Assembly: GCF_026213295.1 (NCBI RefSeq)
Contig: NC_079412.1
Span: 857,656 to 921,655 of the forward strand
Length of the DNA: 64,000 bases
Reading direction: 5' to 3'
From: Gadus chalcogrammus
Lineage: Eukaryota > Chordata > Actinopteri > Gadiformes > Gadidae
Shown here piece after piece: positions 11,450 through 22,322 of the stretch. The notes beneath the pieces are model-generated. The model was not told the DNA's origin and made no database searches. It saw nothing but the letters and a program-made list of their open reading frames with translations. The translations under genes and the position numbers were made by a program. The stretch's first letter is position 1. The number at the start of each line of letters is the position of its first letter.

Positions 11450-11690
11450 ACCACTGTATACATTTTTGTTTTGTGTCTTAATGTAAATAAAAGAGACTGT
11501 CTTGACTTATATTGCTTTTGTTTGGGTATTTCCTCATGTAATACCCACATGCTTCATGTTACATTTATGAAGTTGTGACTACTGCACACTGTCATGTGTG
11601 TAATTAAGTTTAATAACATTTACTGAAAAGTCCAAATTGTTTCACTTTGAGGTAAAGGGAATAATTCATGACAGTATAATAAAGGTCTCA
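11450..11690. repeat. Right copy of 240-bp inverted repeat
   Basis: Reverse complement of about 3839-4090, starting at ACTGTATACATTTTTGTTTT and ending at TAATAAAGGTCTCA. The inner borders on both sides look like TACAG(T)TGG Tc1-type words. It could be the right terminus of a transposon carrying the Merlin and CCDC106-like genes, or a second independent repeat copy. Confidence 0.75.
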
Positions 11691-11770
11691 CTAGATTACT
11701 AGATTATTTCCCCACTTTAACGGTTTTGAGGTTAGACAGTCCATTCATCTGAGAAGTATATCTCTCCCTG

Positions 11771-11805
11771 ACAGCCTCTCCCTGAATTGATCAGGGAGAG
11801 GCTGT
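11771..11805. repeat. Perfect 15-bp-stem hairpin
   Basis: ACAGCCTCTCCCTGA, a five-base loop ATTGA, then the exact reverse complement. It lies 100 bp upstream of the polymerase reading frame in the Polinton left arm. Function unknown. Confidence 0.85.
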
Positions 11806-11904
11806 TGGGTGTCATAATAAGCTGCTCACAAAGTACAGCCGACGGTAGTGTCTTAAACGTTGTTCTGAGAGGTCCTTCATTGGCTGCTGATGTGCTAGAG
11901 GCTC

Positions 11905-13660
11905 GTGGCAGGTGATGATTACAATGCGGATTTGTTTATGGACCATATTAGCCAAGTCATACAGAGTAACGACACAGGTCTGACGGATGATGTGCTAGAG
12001 CTGGTGGTCACAGGTGTCCATAACAAACGGGGTGGGGTGCGTTTGAAGTTAAAAAACATTCCCTATGATGAAATCATATACAAGAAGAAATGAAGTCTCT
12101 ACACCCCTAGTAACACACAGGACAATTTGTGTTTCTCACTATGCATGACACATTTTATGCAGGAGGGGTTAACCGGGGGCGACACAGCGTCCGAAGAGAC
12201 TAATTTGGAGGCGGCTCACAAATTACACAGGGAGCAAGGGTATGGTCCAGATCACTCTGTGGGTTTCTCGGATGTTTCCAAATTTGAGAGACATCTAGAT
12301 GTTAAAATCCTGATATTTCATCATAATGATGCATTCAAGAAGCTGGAGATGTTCCAGACGCATATGGACCAACATCCTAAAACACTATGGTTGTACCTAC
12401 ATGATAACCATTATCATTGCATAGAGAACCGGACGGCTTTCTTCGCGATATGTGTGTGAATATTGCTACACTGCCCATGAGAGCATTCTATTCCACAAAT
12501 GCCCGGTCCATTGCAATGTGTGTCTGACAGTGTGCGATAGACTAGCAGGTCGTACGATAAAGTGCAAGGACTGCAGTCGTATATGCCGCTCGCAGGTCTG
12601 CTACGCCACACATAAGAAACATTCTGCCGTACATAAAATGGTACCATGTGAAAAGATCAAATACTGCAATCGTTGTTGTAGACAGTATATCATACCGCAG
12701 AAGGTGTTGGATGAGAAGAAGAAGAAGAAGAAGAAGAAGAAGGGGGAGGAGGAGGATGACGATAATGGTCATGTATGCAGCTTGACAAAGTGTCATCATT
12801 GTGGGGAATCGAAACCCAGTGACGGAATGCATGAATGTTATATCCAGCCGTACGACCGCCTAAAGAAGCGCAAACGCAAGGGCAAGCGCAAAGGTCGGGG
12901 TAACCGTTATACGACGGCCGCACCTTCAGATGACGATGATGATGATAGCGGTTCATCTGATAATTACATATATTATGATTTCGAAACGCGCGTTCATAAT
13001 GGCCGACACGAAGCAAACTTTGTTGCTGCTAAGACGTCTGAAGGCACGGAATGGTATGCTAGCGGTGTAGATTGCGTAGGAAAGTTTGTGAGACGCTACA
13101 GAACAGGGGAGTATATGTTGTCTACATTCATTGCGCACAACGCATCGGGCTTTGACAACTATCTCGTTCTGGATATCATGACCAAGCAGGGTATTAAACC
13201 CTTTTTAGTCATGAAGGGCAGCAGAGTCGTTTTGATGTGCGATGAGGCCTACAAACAGCGATGGGTCGACTCATTTAGCTCTTTGCCCATGCGATTGGCT
13301 AATGCACCGGATGCGTTGGATTTTGACGATATGGTGAAAGGTAATTTTCCTCATAAATTTAACACACGGGCCAACAAGTCTTATGTTGGTGCATACCCTG
13401 AGATCTCATATTATGGTTATGATTCCATGACTAGCGATCAAAAGACAGATTTCGCTATATGGTACAGATCTGTACGGCACAAAAAATTTGACCTTCAGAA
13501 ACAGCTGCGCAATTACTGCGTCAACGATGTGAAGATCCGCGCGGCACGTGGGATCTACAGGGAGAATTTCATAGAGTGCGCCACTATAGACCCCTTTGCC
13601 TATGCCACTCTGACTTCGGCGTGCATGGCCACCTTCAAAAAGCGATGGAGCGATTGTTGA
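11905..13660 (+). pseudogene. Polinton protein-primed DNA polymerase B, N-terminal and exonuclease part (broken)
   Basis: Replicative polymerase of a Polinton/adintovirus. From 11905 one frame runs to 12459 with an in-frame TGA at 12091-12093. The frame then shifts by one base near 12450 and runs to 13660. The N-terminal part is followed by cysteine-rich zinc-like clusters (CEYC, CNVC, CKDC, CNRCC, CHHC at about 12455-12825), a Lys/Glu microsatellite run at 12714-12755, a basic linker, then the 3'-5' exonuclease domain. That domain has YYDFETR (Exo I) near 12970 and FIAHNASGFDNY (Exo II) near 13130. Exo III-type YCVNDVKI lies near 13515. The coding sequence breaks off at 13660 and resumes only after filler DNA, with the start of the palm region missing. 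Confidence 0.88.
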
Positions 13661-13805
13661 CGGGGGGGGGGGGGGGGGGGGCTGGATATAACATTCATGC
13701 ATTCCGTCACTGGGTTTCGATTCCCCACAATGGCTCTAGGGGGCCCCCTAGTAGTGGCCCGGGGCCCCAAGCAATTGCGGGGCGCCAGGCAATTGCCTGG
13801 TATGC
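13661..13805. other. Filler DNA inside the polymerase: poly(G), inverted copy, unknown repeat
   Basis: A run of about 20 G at 13661-13680 is followed at 13681-13732 by a reverse-complement copy of 12798-12849 from the same polymerase gene. A palindrome-rich stretch (GGGGCGCC, GCAATTGC, GGCAATTGCC) follows at 13733-13805. It replaces coding sequence expected between the exonuclease and palm domains. Confidence 0.85.
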
Positions 13806-14972
13806 CTAATGGGATGCAGCGCCTCTGGCTTTTATCATGGGTGTGAACATTGCTATAACGCAGGTCATCAGAACCCTGTCATCAAAAAGGCCTATGGTGA
13901 ATTGTGGATGCAGTTTCACCTCAAAGTCAAGGCCCTCAAAAGAGATCATGGTTTAAGAGTTGTGGTCATGTGGGAGTGTGAGTGGCACAGACAGAAAAAG
14001 ACCAATGCTGCAGTGCAGGCATTCTTGGCTACTCTGAAGATACAACCTAGGATTGATCCTCGCGACTCTCTCTATGGGGGTCGCACCAATGCCATCAAAA
14101 TGTACCACAAGGCCGAGCCCAGTGAGAAAATACGCTACTACGACTTTACCTCTCTCTACCCCACAGTTCAGGCTCGCTGTCCTTATCCTGTAGGGCACCC
14201 CCAGATCATTTTCAGGAATTTTGGTCCTTTGGATGGGTATTTCGGCATTGTCAAATGCACTGTGTTGCCCCCCAGAGATCTTTACCATCCTGTGCTCCCT
14301 TACAGATGTCATGGGAAGCTGATGTTCCCCCTCTGGGGTACATGTGCCACTGAGCTCAATCAGACAGACGCATGTCATCACAGCAACGGTGAAAGGGCTC
14401 TGACAGGTACATGGGTGACTTTTGAGTTACAAAAAGCAGTTGAAAAGGGTTATGTGATAATCCAGATGCATAAAGTATGGCACTACCACAAGCGGTCGAA
14501 GACTGTTTAAAGAGTATGTCAAAACGTTTCTCAAGCGTAAACAGGAGGCTTCAGGATACCCCAGCACAGGGGATACTGAGGAGAAACAGCAGGTGTATGT
14601 GCAAAACTACCTGGCTAAGGAAGGCATACAGTTGAATCACGACAACATGTGCGTTAACAAAGCCATGCGTAATTGCAACAAGTTGATTCTAAACAGCCTG
14701 TGGGGTCGCTTTTCGCTACGCCCAGACCTACCCACTTGTGAGCTAATTTCTGAAACTGAAAGGTTCACCCAGCTCATGTTCAGCGACAGCTATCACATTA
14801 GTCACTTTTGCTTTGTTTCTGATGATGTGGCCCTTGTACAATGGAAACACAAAGATGCCCGTCTCGAAAGGGCTCGGGATGTTAACGTGATTGTGGGGGC
14901 TGTGACTACCGCCCATGCTAGGCTCATGCTCTATGACCTTCTAGACAAACTACAGGAGCGTGTCCTCTATTG
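13806..14972 (+). pseudogene. Polinton DNA polymerase B, palm part with motifs A and B (broken)
   Basis: Frame 13809-14510 includes GFYHGCEHCY and motif A (DFTSLYPTV near 14140), the metal-binding palm aspartate of family B polymerases. The frame shifts by one base near 14500 and continues to 14972. That part includes motif B (KLILNSLWGRF, about 14680-14710) and ends inside the codons before motif C. The sequence stops at the 8-bp duplication CTCTATTG (14965-14972), where a hAT was inserted. The rest lies at 32526 onward. Confidence 0.9.
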
Positions 14973-15269
14973 CCTCGGTTCTCAAAGTGGGGTCCCCGGC
15001 GCGTTGCCAGGGGGTCCGTGAAGAGCTTGTTGTTGCAACATAAACATACCGGTATTTACGGAAAAAATGTTGGGCCGGTCGTCATTACTCCCGTCGGCGT
15101 AACATTAAACCAATGAACACTCGGCTTTTACATTACGTCAAAATCCCTCAGGCTTTACCTTCACATCTCGCACCTAAATAACTAAATAAAAGCCAATTAA
15201 ACAGGCGCATTGTGTTCAGCCCTCCCCCTGCTTTAATATTCGGCCAATTAGTCAGCTGCAAATATGACT
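14973..15269. other. Left body of the nonautonomous hAT
   Basis: Non-coding sequence between the hAT left end and the element at 15270. No gene seen. Confidence 0.6.
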
Positions 15270-15364
15270 TGACCTCAAATAAATTCTAACAAAAGGTTTC
15301 TCAGTGGTTTACAGTAGTATCAGATGTACTTAAAAACATACTAAAAGTTTACCAAAGTTTGACT

Positions 15365-15903
15365 CCAAGAAAAGCCCCATTTTCAAAATGGCCGCCATCA
15401 GGTCCTTTAAAATGACCATTACTCCTTTGTTAACCTCCTAGACCAGGAATACTGGTGCCTGATACATGTTTTGGTCATTTAATATTCTAATTAGCATATT
15501 TGCATGATAGATGAGTGAAAACAAGTACATTTATATATTAAAGTAATTGGTTACAAGCATATATATGCGAAAAATAAGTCAAATTCCACTTAAGTAATTG
15601 CATATTTCTCTTTTTTCATATTGTTTTGCCTTGTGTTGGTGGTTTCTGTGGTACATAACCATTTTTTTTATTCCAATAAACACTAAACTAATAAAAACTG
15701 TGTGGTACTGTAAAATTAGTCAAAACAGGGCTGCCACGTGAAGGCTCAGTACCGCTAACCCCTTTTCATTTTGTGTGTTTTATTTTTTATTTTTTTATTT
15801 TTTACCTTTTTTATAATGCATTTTTTTTTTGTCTTTTGTTTTTTATATATTTTTTAAATACTTTTCTTATTTATACACCTTACAGTGTGACCTTAATTCA
15901 CCA
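15365..15903. other. Non-coding 3' part of the unclassified transposon
   Basis: AT-rich with several T runs at 15780-15860. No gene. Confidence 0.6.
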
Positions 15904-17240
15904 TTAGTCGTCACACTCTTCCTCCCATTGAGGTTGATTATAGTGATTCTCACAATTCCCAATTTGACATGGTCCACAAGCAGGCATTGATGGTAGCCCA
16001 TATGCCCTGCAACTGCACCGTTGTGTTTTGCAGGCTGTTGTGCAATTACAGTGTATCATCTGCAGGAGGCTTTCTGGGGCAGCAGTCTTACTAGTCATAA
16101 CTGGCAGGAATCGGTTGTCCACCAGTTTCCATCCCCAATCCACTGGGTTCAGGTCACCTTCCTTTCCAATCCACACCATGATCTGGAAGTAAACCCTTTG
16201 GCAGTGGTATTTGGTTGCGGACTCAGTTGGAGGCAGACGTTCTGGGCCAACAAATGATTTGGCAGTGGCGATTTTCTTGCTAAAAAGATTGTAACGCAAA
16301 GAGGCAAGTGAATCGCTACTCTTTCCGCCAAACAACACTGCCATTGCCTTGGTCCCATGGTCCTCTATGACATTCCTTGCTTGATGTTTGAGCAGAAACA
16401 CATTTGCACAGGACTGGATGGTTGACTCGCCATTCACGAGTTTCTGGAATGCTGTCTGTTTGCCAACACTAAAAATGCGTGAAGTTGTATCACATCCTGT
16501 GAAGGCGTGAACAAACAGCAACTGGGAACACAAGTCACTATCCAGGACTTGTTTCATCTCACTGATGTTGTACACCTTAGTAGCTTTGGACTTGTCTGAA
16601 CGAAAATAGAGGCCTCTATTTTTCGTCCCAGCATAGAAGAGGAGAAGAATTAGTAAATCTGTATCCTCCCCTATCAAGGTTGTGGGCTGATGTTCTGAGG
16701 CCTTGACTGCAGCTTTGACAATGTCCACGTCTGCGTCACCTGGAGCATTGATAACAGAGCAGCCCTTCTTCTCCAGCTCCTCGGTCATAAGATGGATAAG
16801 TCCTTGTTTGTTGCAAGATCTGGAAAGGAAATCACCCTTTCTTCCCACAAACTCAGTCTCTGCATTGAATTTAACAATGGGGTGAGTGTTTTCATCACGT
16901 CTCTGATGCGTATTGTCTTTGATGGATGGACCTTCTCTATAACCATCAAAAACGACTGTTGCTTTACCGTAAAGGCGTATGGTAAAGTCTGCATATGACT
17001 GTGCAATGGCACCGTAACTGTCACCCTTTTTCCATGCCAAGCGGTGAACCAGGGAATCACCATCAAGGACATAATGCTCAGTTGCTGGGATGGAATCCAG
17101 GACCGTTTTGTTTGATTTCTTGCTTGAGAACTCAATGATAGCCTGCGCTAGTTGGGGCTTGTTGGCTTTACGGAAGATTTCCCTGCCTTCAAACAGGGCT
17201 GTAGGAGATGAGCAGAGCTCATTACATCTTCCAGTGAAAA
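15904..17240 (-). CDS. C-terminal part of the large transposon protein: FEN1/PIN-like nuclease region plus CXC domain
   Basis: An open frame of 450 codons (17256-15904), used here from about 17240 where the upstream frame hands over. Numbering from the ATG at 17256, acidic motifs fit a PIN/FEN1-type metal nuclease: VVFDGY (D104), PGDADVD (D174, D176), GEDTDLL (D198, D200), then FTGCDTTSR (D255). Near the end are CNCTTACKTQRCSC and PACGPCQIGNCENH (about 403-440), a cysteine pattern like the TSO1/tesmin CXC DNA-binding domain. Uncharacterised proteins with this order occur in many copies in fish and cnidarians (memory, not searched). Binding or cutting of transposon DNA is my inference. It is probably the C-terminal half of one protein with the frame at 17148-20050. 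Confidence 0.6.
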
Positions 17241-20050
17241 CTGCCCAGTTTTCCACATGATCAGGAACCGTTGGAACAGCAAAGCAGGATCAATGGTTCG
17301 GTCTTGGGCAACTTTGACACTGGAGTCATCTGCAAGGGTTTTTGCCCGGTCATTCCGTTTGAAGGATATTCCAAAAACAGGTTTTCCAATCATCTTTTCA
17401 ATGATCTCATTGCCAACAGTCTCCAACTCATGCACATTCACCTCCTCTTTGGCAACAACACAAGTTACTATGTTTCTCAGGGATGGGTCTGGAGAGAATG
17501 GTGTGCAAGAGCTAAGCTTTTCCTTGATCTTTTCTAGATCAGAATGATCTCTTTTTATCCTTGCTTCAGAGGATTCTCGGTGCTGCTCGCTGGTCGTGTA
17601 TGTGAGGTCATTAAATTCCTGCATGGCGTGGTTGTATTCCGATGTGATGGGTGTAGACATGGTCCACAATGCTCGCATTTCGTCAGTCATTCCACTTCCA
17701 TGGTTCAAGCCTCCACTGCTTTTCAAGGATCTCATCAGTGTCTGCTCGATGACAAGGTCAGAGCTAAGGCCTGCCCAGAACTGGTTGCTGCGGCGGATCA
17801 CATGGAAACCCCTGGAAAACTTGTCAAGTACATCAGGGTGTCTGGTCTCGAGTTGGCACATTTCTTGGATGTAGAAATATGCTGATTTCAGGTAGTTGTA
17901 GTGCCCAGCGGCGGCAAATATTGGCAGACAGTCCAACATTGTGCGCAAGTGCATCTTCCAAGATCCTGTACGATCTGCTTTAATCAGAGCTCGGGCTGTC
18001 TGCAGCATCTTCTGATAGTTCACCCACAGCCGGCTGGTTTTTGACCTTGTGCTAAGGTCTGACCTCTTCGTGTCCACCTTTTCCTTGATTTTGTTCAGCA
18101 TATCTGATGCTGCAGCACTCTCCAAAGTTGTTTCTTTCGCTACCATGGATGAATACATCTCTTCAGCTTGGTTCACCAAGGACTCAAACTGTGAGTCATC
18201 CTCCTGCAGCTCTGACACAACCATGTGATTGAGACATCTGTCCACCAGCAAATGTCCACGAAAAGCTCTTTGCACTGACTTTCCAGTCATCATGTGCTGG
18301 ACGGCATTTGATCCATAGACAACTTCCATAATATTCCTGAGTCCTGTTCCTTCCATCAGTGTGCCTATTGCACCAAGTAGGTTCATAAAAGTATGAAAAC
18401 CTCCAAGCATTAAGACTATGCTTTTCAGGGGACTACTCTGTGGTGCATCCATGATGATCTCTGCTGCTTTCCAGTACAATGGCTGATCAAACGTAATAAT
18501 GGTTGGAGCTTTGGGTTTGATAGCCAGGTCACAAACAAAATCCAAGGTGGACAAAATACACGTTTTGTCTCCAGAGTACAGGTCAATCATTTGCAGGAAC
18601 ACAACTGATGATTGGCCTGGATGTTCTAGTCCTTGATGAATGATATGCATCATTCCCTGCCTCCCAGGGGTTTCTTGTTTGAAGTTCAGTGAGAGCTCCC
18701 ACAGGACATCAACTGTTCTGTCACAGTTGATCAGTGTTGGGAGGTTGTTGAACGCGATGGTTTGGCGCACATGTTTCGCAAAGCGATATTCGATGATTGG
18801 GATTTTACTTTGCCCTGCAAAATCTATGTTGGTAATGTGTCTCCTTGGAATGATATGGTCCTTTTTTCGCCCTGGAGTGATTGCTGCTATGATTCCCATT
18901 CCGTGGAAGGTCCCCTTACCATCAATAGTAAGGATGTTGTGGTCAACATTGTCACCAGCAAAAAGAAGAGTCATGTCCAACACATCTATGTCATCCGCTA
19001 ACATATCTGGGGCAACTGAATCTGCTGCATTCTTTTCAAAACGCAAAACTTCCTTGTATGATGAAGCAAATCCCATTCCATGAAGGGTATCCACCAGGAA
19101 TTGTGATCGATACATATGATGTGCCTGCACTGCAAGGCCAAGTTGTAATGGAGCTACCACAGCACGTGGTCGTGCTGCCTGGACAATTGCTTGTCCTATT
19201 CCTGCAATCTTTCGGCTTGTCTCCTCACCCAAAAGACCATTCAAAAGTGTACGGAGAGTCTCAGGAACAAACGAAAGGGCAGAGTCAAGCTCAAGTGACT
19301 TTGTGCTCGGATAGTGATCCGTAATGGACTGAACATTGGACTTGATATCACTTTTGATCAATCGTGCAGCTGTTTGAATGATTGCTTGTTTCTGGGATTC
19401 CTCATCCTTTTCTTGGTTGCTGAAATAAGATCGTAGTATTTGTGATGTCTTCTCTCTCATTGTCACAATGTCATGCAGGCCGCTCCCTCCAGTGAAATGT
19501 ACATTGTCCTGGTACTGTTCTCTCAATTTTCTCTTGAGGTATTGATTTCCATATGGTTCAGAATCTGGGTTTGTCAAGGATTCCTTCATTATGTCTCGAA
19601 GATGTGTAATTGCCAACTGTTCCTCATCATTACTCTCAAGGTAAGAGCAAACTTTCGTGAATGCCTGCTCCTGATCTTCATTTATGGGCCGGCCAGACTT
19701 TCTGCGCTTTGCCTCTGGGTCTTTATGGAACTGTATCGGTATGTTATATCCGTTACGGAAACTACTACTGCATAAGTGGTGGTAAACACAGTCTGCAGCA
19801 TGTAGATCACGGCCATAATACTCAATCCTGCCTTTCACCGTGAAAGCCCATTGATCTGCACGATTGTCACAACACTGAAGAATCGACTCTGCGAGCGTAT
19901 CAGTCTTTACACTACTTGTGTCTTTACGTGTTATTGTAGTCCCACAGAAAAAACAATCGGTTTGGCTGTTGAAAGGACCAGTTGCTACTCTGGAACTTCT
20001 TTTTGGTGGCTCAGCTTTAATCTCCTGTTGGATTTTAATGTCTTTCTTAT
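17148..20050 (-). CDS. Main part of the large transposon protein: zinc finger and DDE/H-like core
   Basis: The frame is open from about 20050; an 896-codon stretch starts at 19838. Upstream is a CFFCGT zinc half-site near 19950. Counting from 19838, conserved-looking acidic motifs are GDNVDHN (D296, D299), then TFDQPLYWKA (D451), LGGFHTFM (H482) and EGTGLRNIMEVVYG (E497, E505). A D...D..H..E series of this spacing is what an RNase-H-fold transposase would show, so I propose a DDE/H-like catalytic core. No known transposase family is recognised. The end of this frame (17148) overlaps the next frame by 108 bp. SLEDVMS is followed in the other frame by CNELCSSPTALFEG, which looks like the natural continuation, so a one-base shift at about 17215-17240 splits a single protein. 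Confidence 0.6.
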
Positions 20051-20239
20051 TTATGTACTTTTGTCGACATTTTGAGTGTACTTTTCACCAGCGGAAATGT
20101 GTACATTGTCGCCTCTTTGTACACTTGCATTGTTGATCCCATCAGCTCCCTTCTGGAGAACCTCAACCACATCAGAGGCATCGCTTAAGTTTTTACTGCA
20201 AATGGGGCAAGTTTCTTGATTTATGTGACTCATGGTCAA
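20051..20239 (-). CDS. N-terminal zinc-finger segment of the large transposon protein
   Basis: Starts at an ATG at 20239 (MTMSHINQ). CPICSKNL gives a zinc half-site, then KGADGINNASVQRG. The frame ends at a stop after DKST, but one base over the sequence continues as CRQKYINKKDIK into the main frame, so a one-base indel near 20060 separates them. This supplies the expected start of the protein. Confidence 0.55.
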   Translation of the reverse strand: MTMSHINQETCPICSKNLSDASDVVEVLQKGADGINNASVQRGDNVHISAGEKYTQNVDKST

Positions 20240-20590
20240 AATTGCATTTGGAGTGTACTCTTTGAAACTAATTCAACAATGCCATCTTCTCTTAACACAC
20301 TGGCCCTTTTAATGTGTTGGAAATCTGTTCAATGTTCTTTTGACACGGCCATAAAATGACACTAAGCATTTGTCTGAGAATAAGACATGTGTGCTGTAAT
20401 ACAGTATAATTAGTATTTTGTTATTTTATTGCCTGTTTTTTTCTGAATGCTTGTTTGATGGACTGGGTGTTTTTTACATTGAATGTCAAGTCTGTGTTTT
20501 TGCAAAGAAAGGTAAATGTCTAAAAACACGTACTGAGTAGGAGTTACATGACATAGGCTAAATCGTTTACATCTCTGGTTCACCCCAAAC
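20240..20590. other. 5' non-coding part of the unclassified transposon
   Basis: Upstream of the protein start; would hold its promoter. No other signal recognised. Confidence 0.4.
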
Positions 20591-20594
20591 AAAC

Positions 20595-21000
20595 ATGTTT
20601 TCCAAGACTGGGCCTGTCCCAAGGAGAAATAGTATTACCTTGTGACCTAAACAGCATGCACATTTAAACATTCACAATCGTGAAAGCAAGGACATATAGA
20701 AGACGGCTAGCCAATTGCTATTAAATCCGGTTAGCATCATTAGCATTGGTTAAAAACTCTTCCATTCAAGTTGACTGATCACCTCAAAACCAATGTTTTC
20801 CAAGAAAGAAAAACTATTACCATGAAACTTAAACAGCATGCACATTTAAACATTCACAATCGTGAAAGCAAGGACATAGCTATAGAAGACGGCTAGCTAA
20901 ATTGCTATTAAATCCGGTTAGCATCATTAGCATTTGTTTAAAACTCTTGCGTTCAAGTTGACTGATCATCTCAATATCAATGTTTTCCCAGACTTAAAAG
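20595..21000. repeat. Tandem duplication, about 190-bp unit, two copies
   Basis: The block TTTAAACATTCACAATCGTG, AAAGCAAGGACATA, GAAGACGGCTAGC, AATCCGGTTAGCATCATTAG, GTTGACTGATCA occurs twice, about 190 bp apart. TGTTTTCC(A/C)AGA marks unit borders near 20595, 20792 and 20982. It lies in the upstream region of the transposon gene. Confidence 0.9.
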
Positions 21001-21011
21001 TCTTGCACATG

Positions 21012-21036
21012 CCGCCCCCCCCCCCCCCCCCCCCCC
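21012..21036. repeat. Poly(C) tract
   Basis: About 24 consecutive C after GCCG. Low-complexity sequence. Confidence 0.95.
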
Positions 21037-21363
21037 AAATTGTGAGATTGGTGTACCGTTACAGCCCTAGTAATCTCATAAAATCTGTATTCCATGGGTA
21101 TATAATTATGCCAGGGCAATTTAAACAAGTCCAATGAATTCCTAGACCCAAAAAACATGAGATTAGACACCAAGATTACTTTGCTAGGTAAAAAAATGAA
21201 GCAGTTAGGATATTTCAAGGACTTCCTGCCCATCTTGGGCGCCATCTTGAAATTTACAACTTTCTAGTGGTCAAACTTTGGTAAACTTTTAGTATGTTAC
21301 TAAGGACACCTAATACTACAATAAATAGCTGAGAAACCTTTTGTTAGAATTTTTTTGAGGTTA

Positions 21364-21860
21364 GGTGTTTTTTTTTCATATATGCAGCCGCCTAAATAGT
21401 AACTCTGTTAACATTGCGTCAACCTGTCAACGCATGCTCGAGCGCGGCAAGATTTGATTTGCAGCGCAGCACGCCCGTGCCTGCGCTGCAGGCGCGTTCA
21501 CGTATTTTGCGGCGCGTTAAATGCTGCTCGAGTTGAAATATTTCAACTTTTCGGCAGCAAACTGCGTGATGACGGCCAAGCAGCGTTCAACAGCGTTGCC
21601 AAAGCTGTGTTTTGCATCCCCTTCAAAGCTTCATCCATATATGCATGGCATGCCGAGCAGGCGATTTGTTACGATGGACCATTGGTAACGTGTTTACGTG
21701 GGTGAATAATTTAACTGTTTTGCACCACTTTACTATCTCTCTTGTAAACCAATCCTTGCAGACATTTGGAAATAAACATGTCCTCTGCCGTTTGTCCCAT
21801 GTCCACTGTGACAACATTGGGCAATGCTGCCGTGTCATGTTTTTGCTGGTTTTGTTTGGG

Positions 21861-21905
<45 letters not shown>

Positions 21906-22014
21906 AAATTGTTATACACACATTTATAAAAAAGTAAAATCTATTTACATATTGTAAAGTTATGCCAAAATACAAAAAAATGCTTATTTAACACTATTGT
22001 GGTATTTGCACTGA
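21364..22014. other. Right body of the nonautonomous hAT
   Basis: GC-rich start (GCGCTGCAGGCGCGTTCACG) with a TTGAAATATTTCAAC palindrome at about 21533-21548, and a (GT)n tract at 21862-21903. No gene. It belongs to the hAT between the 6.1-kb element and the copia LTR. Confidence 0.5.
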
Positions 22015-22019
22015 ATGAT

Positions 22020-22229
22020 TGTTAAACAGAGCTTGACTGCTAGATATACCTACGAAACGTTCTATCAACTTGGGAGGACAAATAACACAACTGCATTCAA
22101 GTTCTGAGAAAACACAAGATTTATTTTGTGCAGGTGCATCAGCTTATATAGGCAGTCACATGACACACACACCTGAAATGAATCATCAAGAATTGGGAGC
22201 ACAATCAGTTGGCAATTCATCAAATAACA
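22020..22229 (-). repeat. Copia 3' LTR
   Basis: 210 bp, TGTTAAACAG...AAATAACA, about 97% alike to 32161-32372. The 5-bp duplication ATGAT occurs at 22015-22019 and 32373-32377. A purine-rich tract (AAGTGGGGGTG on the minus strand) borders it, so the element reads leftward and this is its 3' LTR. Confidence 0.92.
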
Positions 22230-22322
22230 CCCCCACTTGATCACACATTATTGACAAGCATAGATCATAAAACAAAGCAAAACAAAAACAAACAAACATG
22301 GAAACCAACTGAACTTAACTGG

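Larger units (their letters stand above)
15270..21363 (-). mobile_element. Unclassified DNA transposon, about 6.1 kb, with about 95-bp TIRs
   Basis: The left end 15270-15364 and the reverse complement of 21268-21363 align over about 95 bp, sharing CCTCAAA(T/A)AAATTCTAAC, AAAAGGTTTCTCAG and CATACTAAAAGTTTACCAAA then GTTTGA. Weaker similarity (CATAT(A/T)TGCAGC) continues about 30 bp outside, so the true termini may be slightly further out. No clear target duplication found. A single long gene fills the minus strand, followed by a T-rich 3' region and preceded by a tandem duplication. I do not recognise the superfamily from its termini. Confidence 0.65.

Noticed and set aside
12690..13138. Minus-strand frames over the polymerase exonuclease region
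   Set aside because: They are shadows of the plus-strand polymerase and include translations of the GAA repeat.
15904..20239. The large two-frame protein as the transposase of the surrounding hAT
   Set aside because: It lacks the BED finger and hAT dimerisation motifs and has its own inverted repeats inside the hAT.
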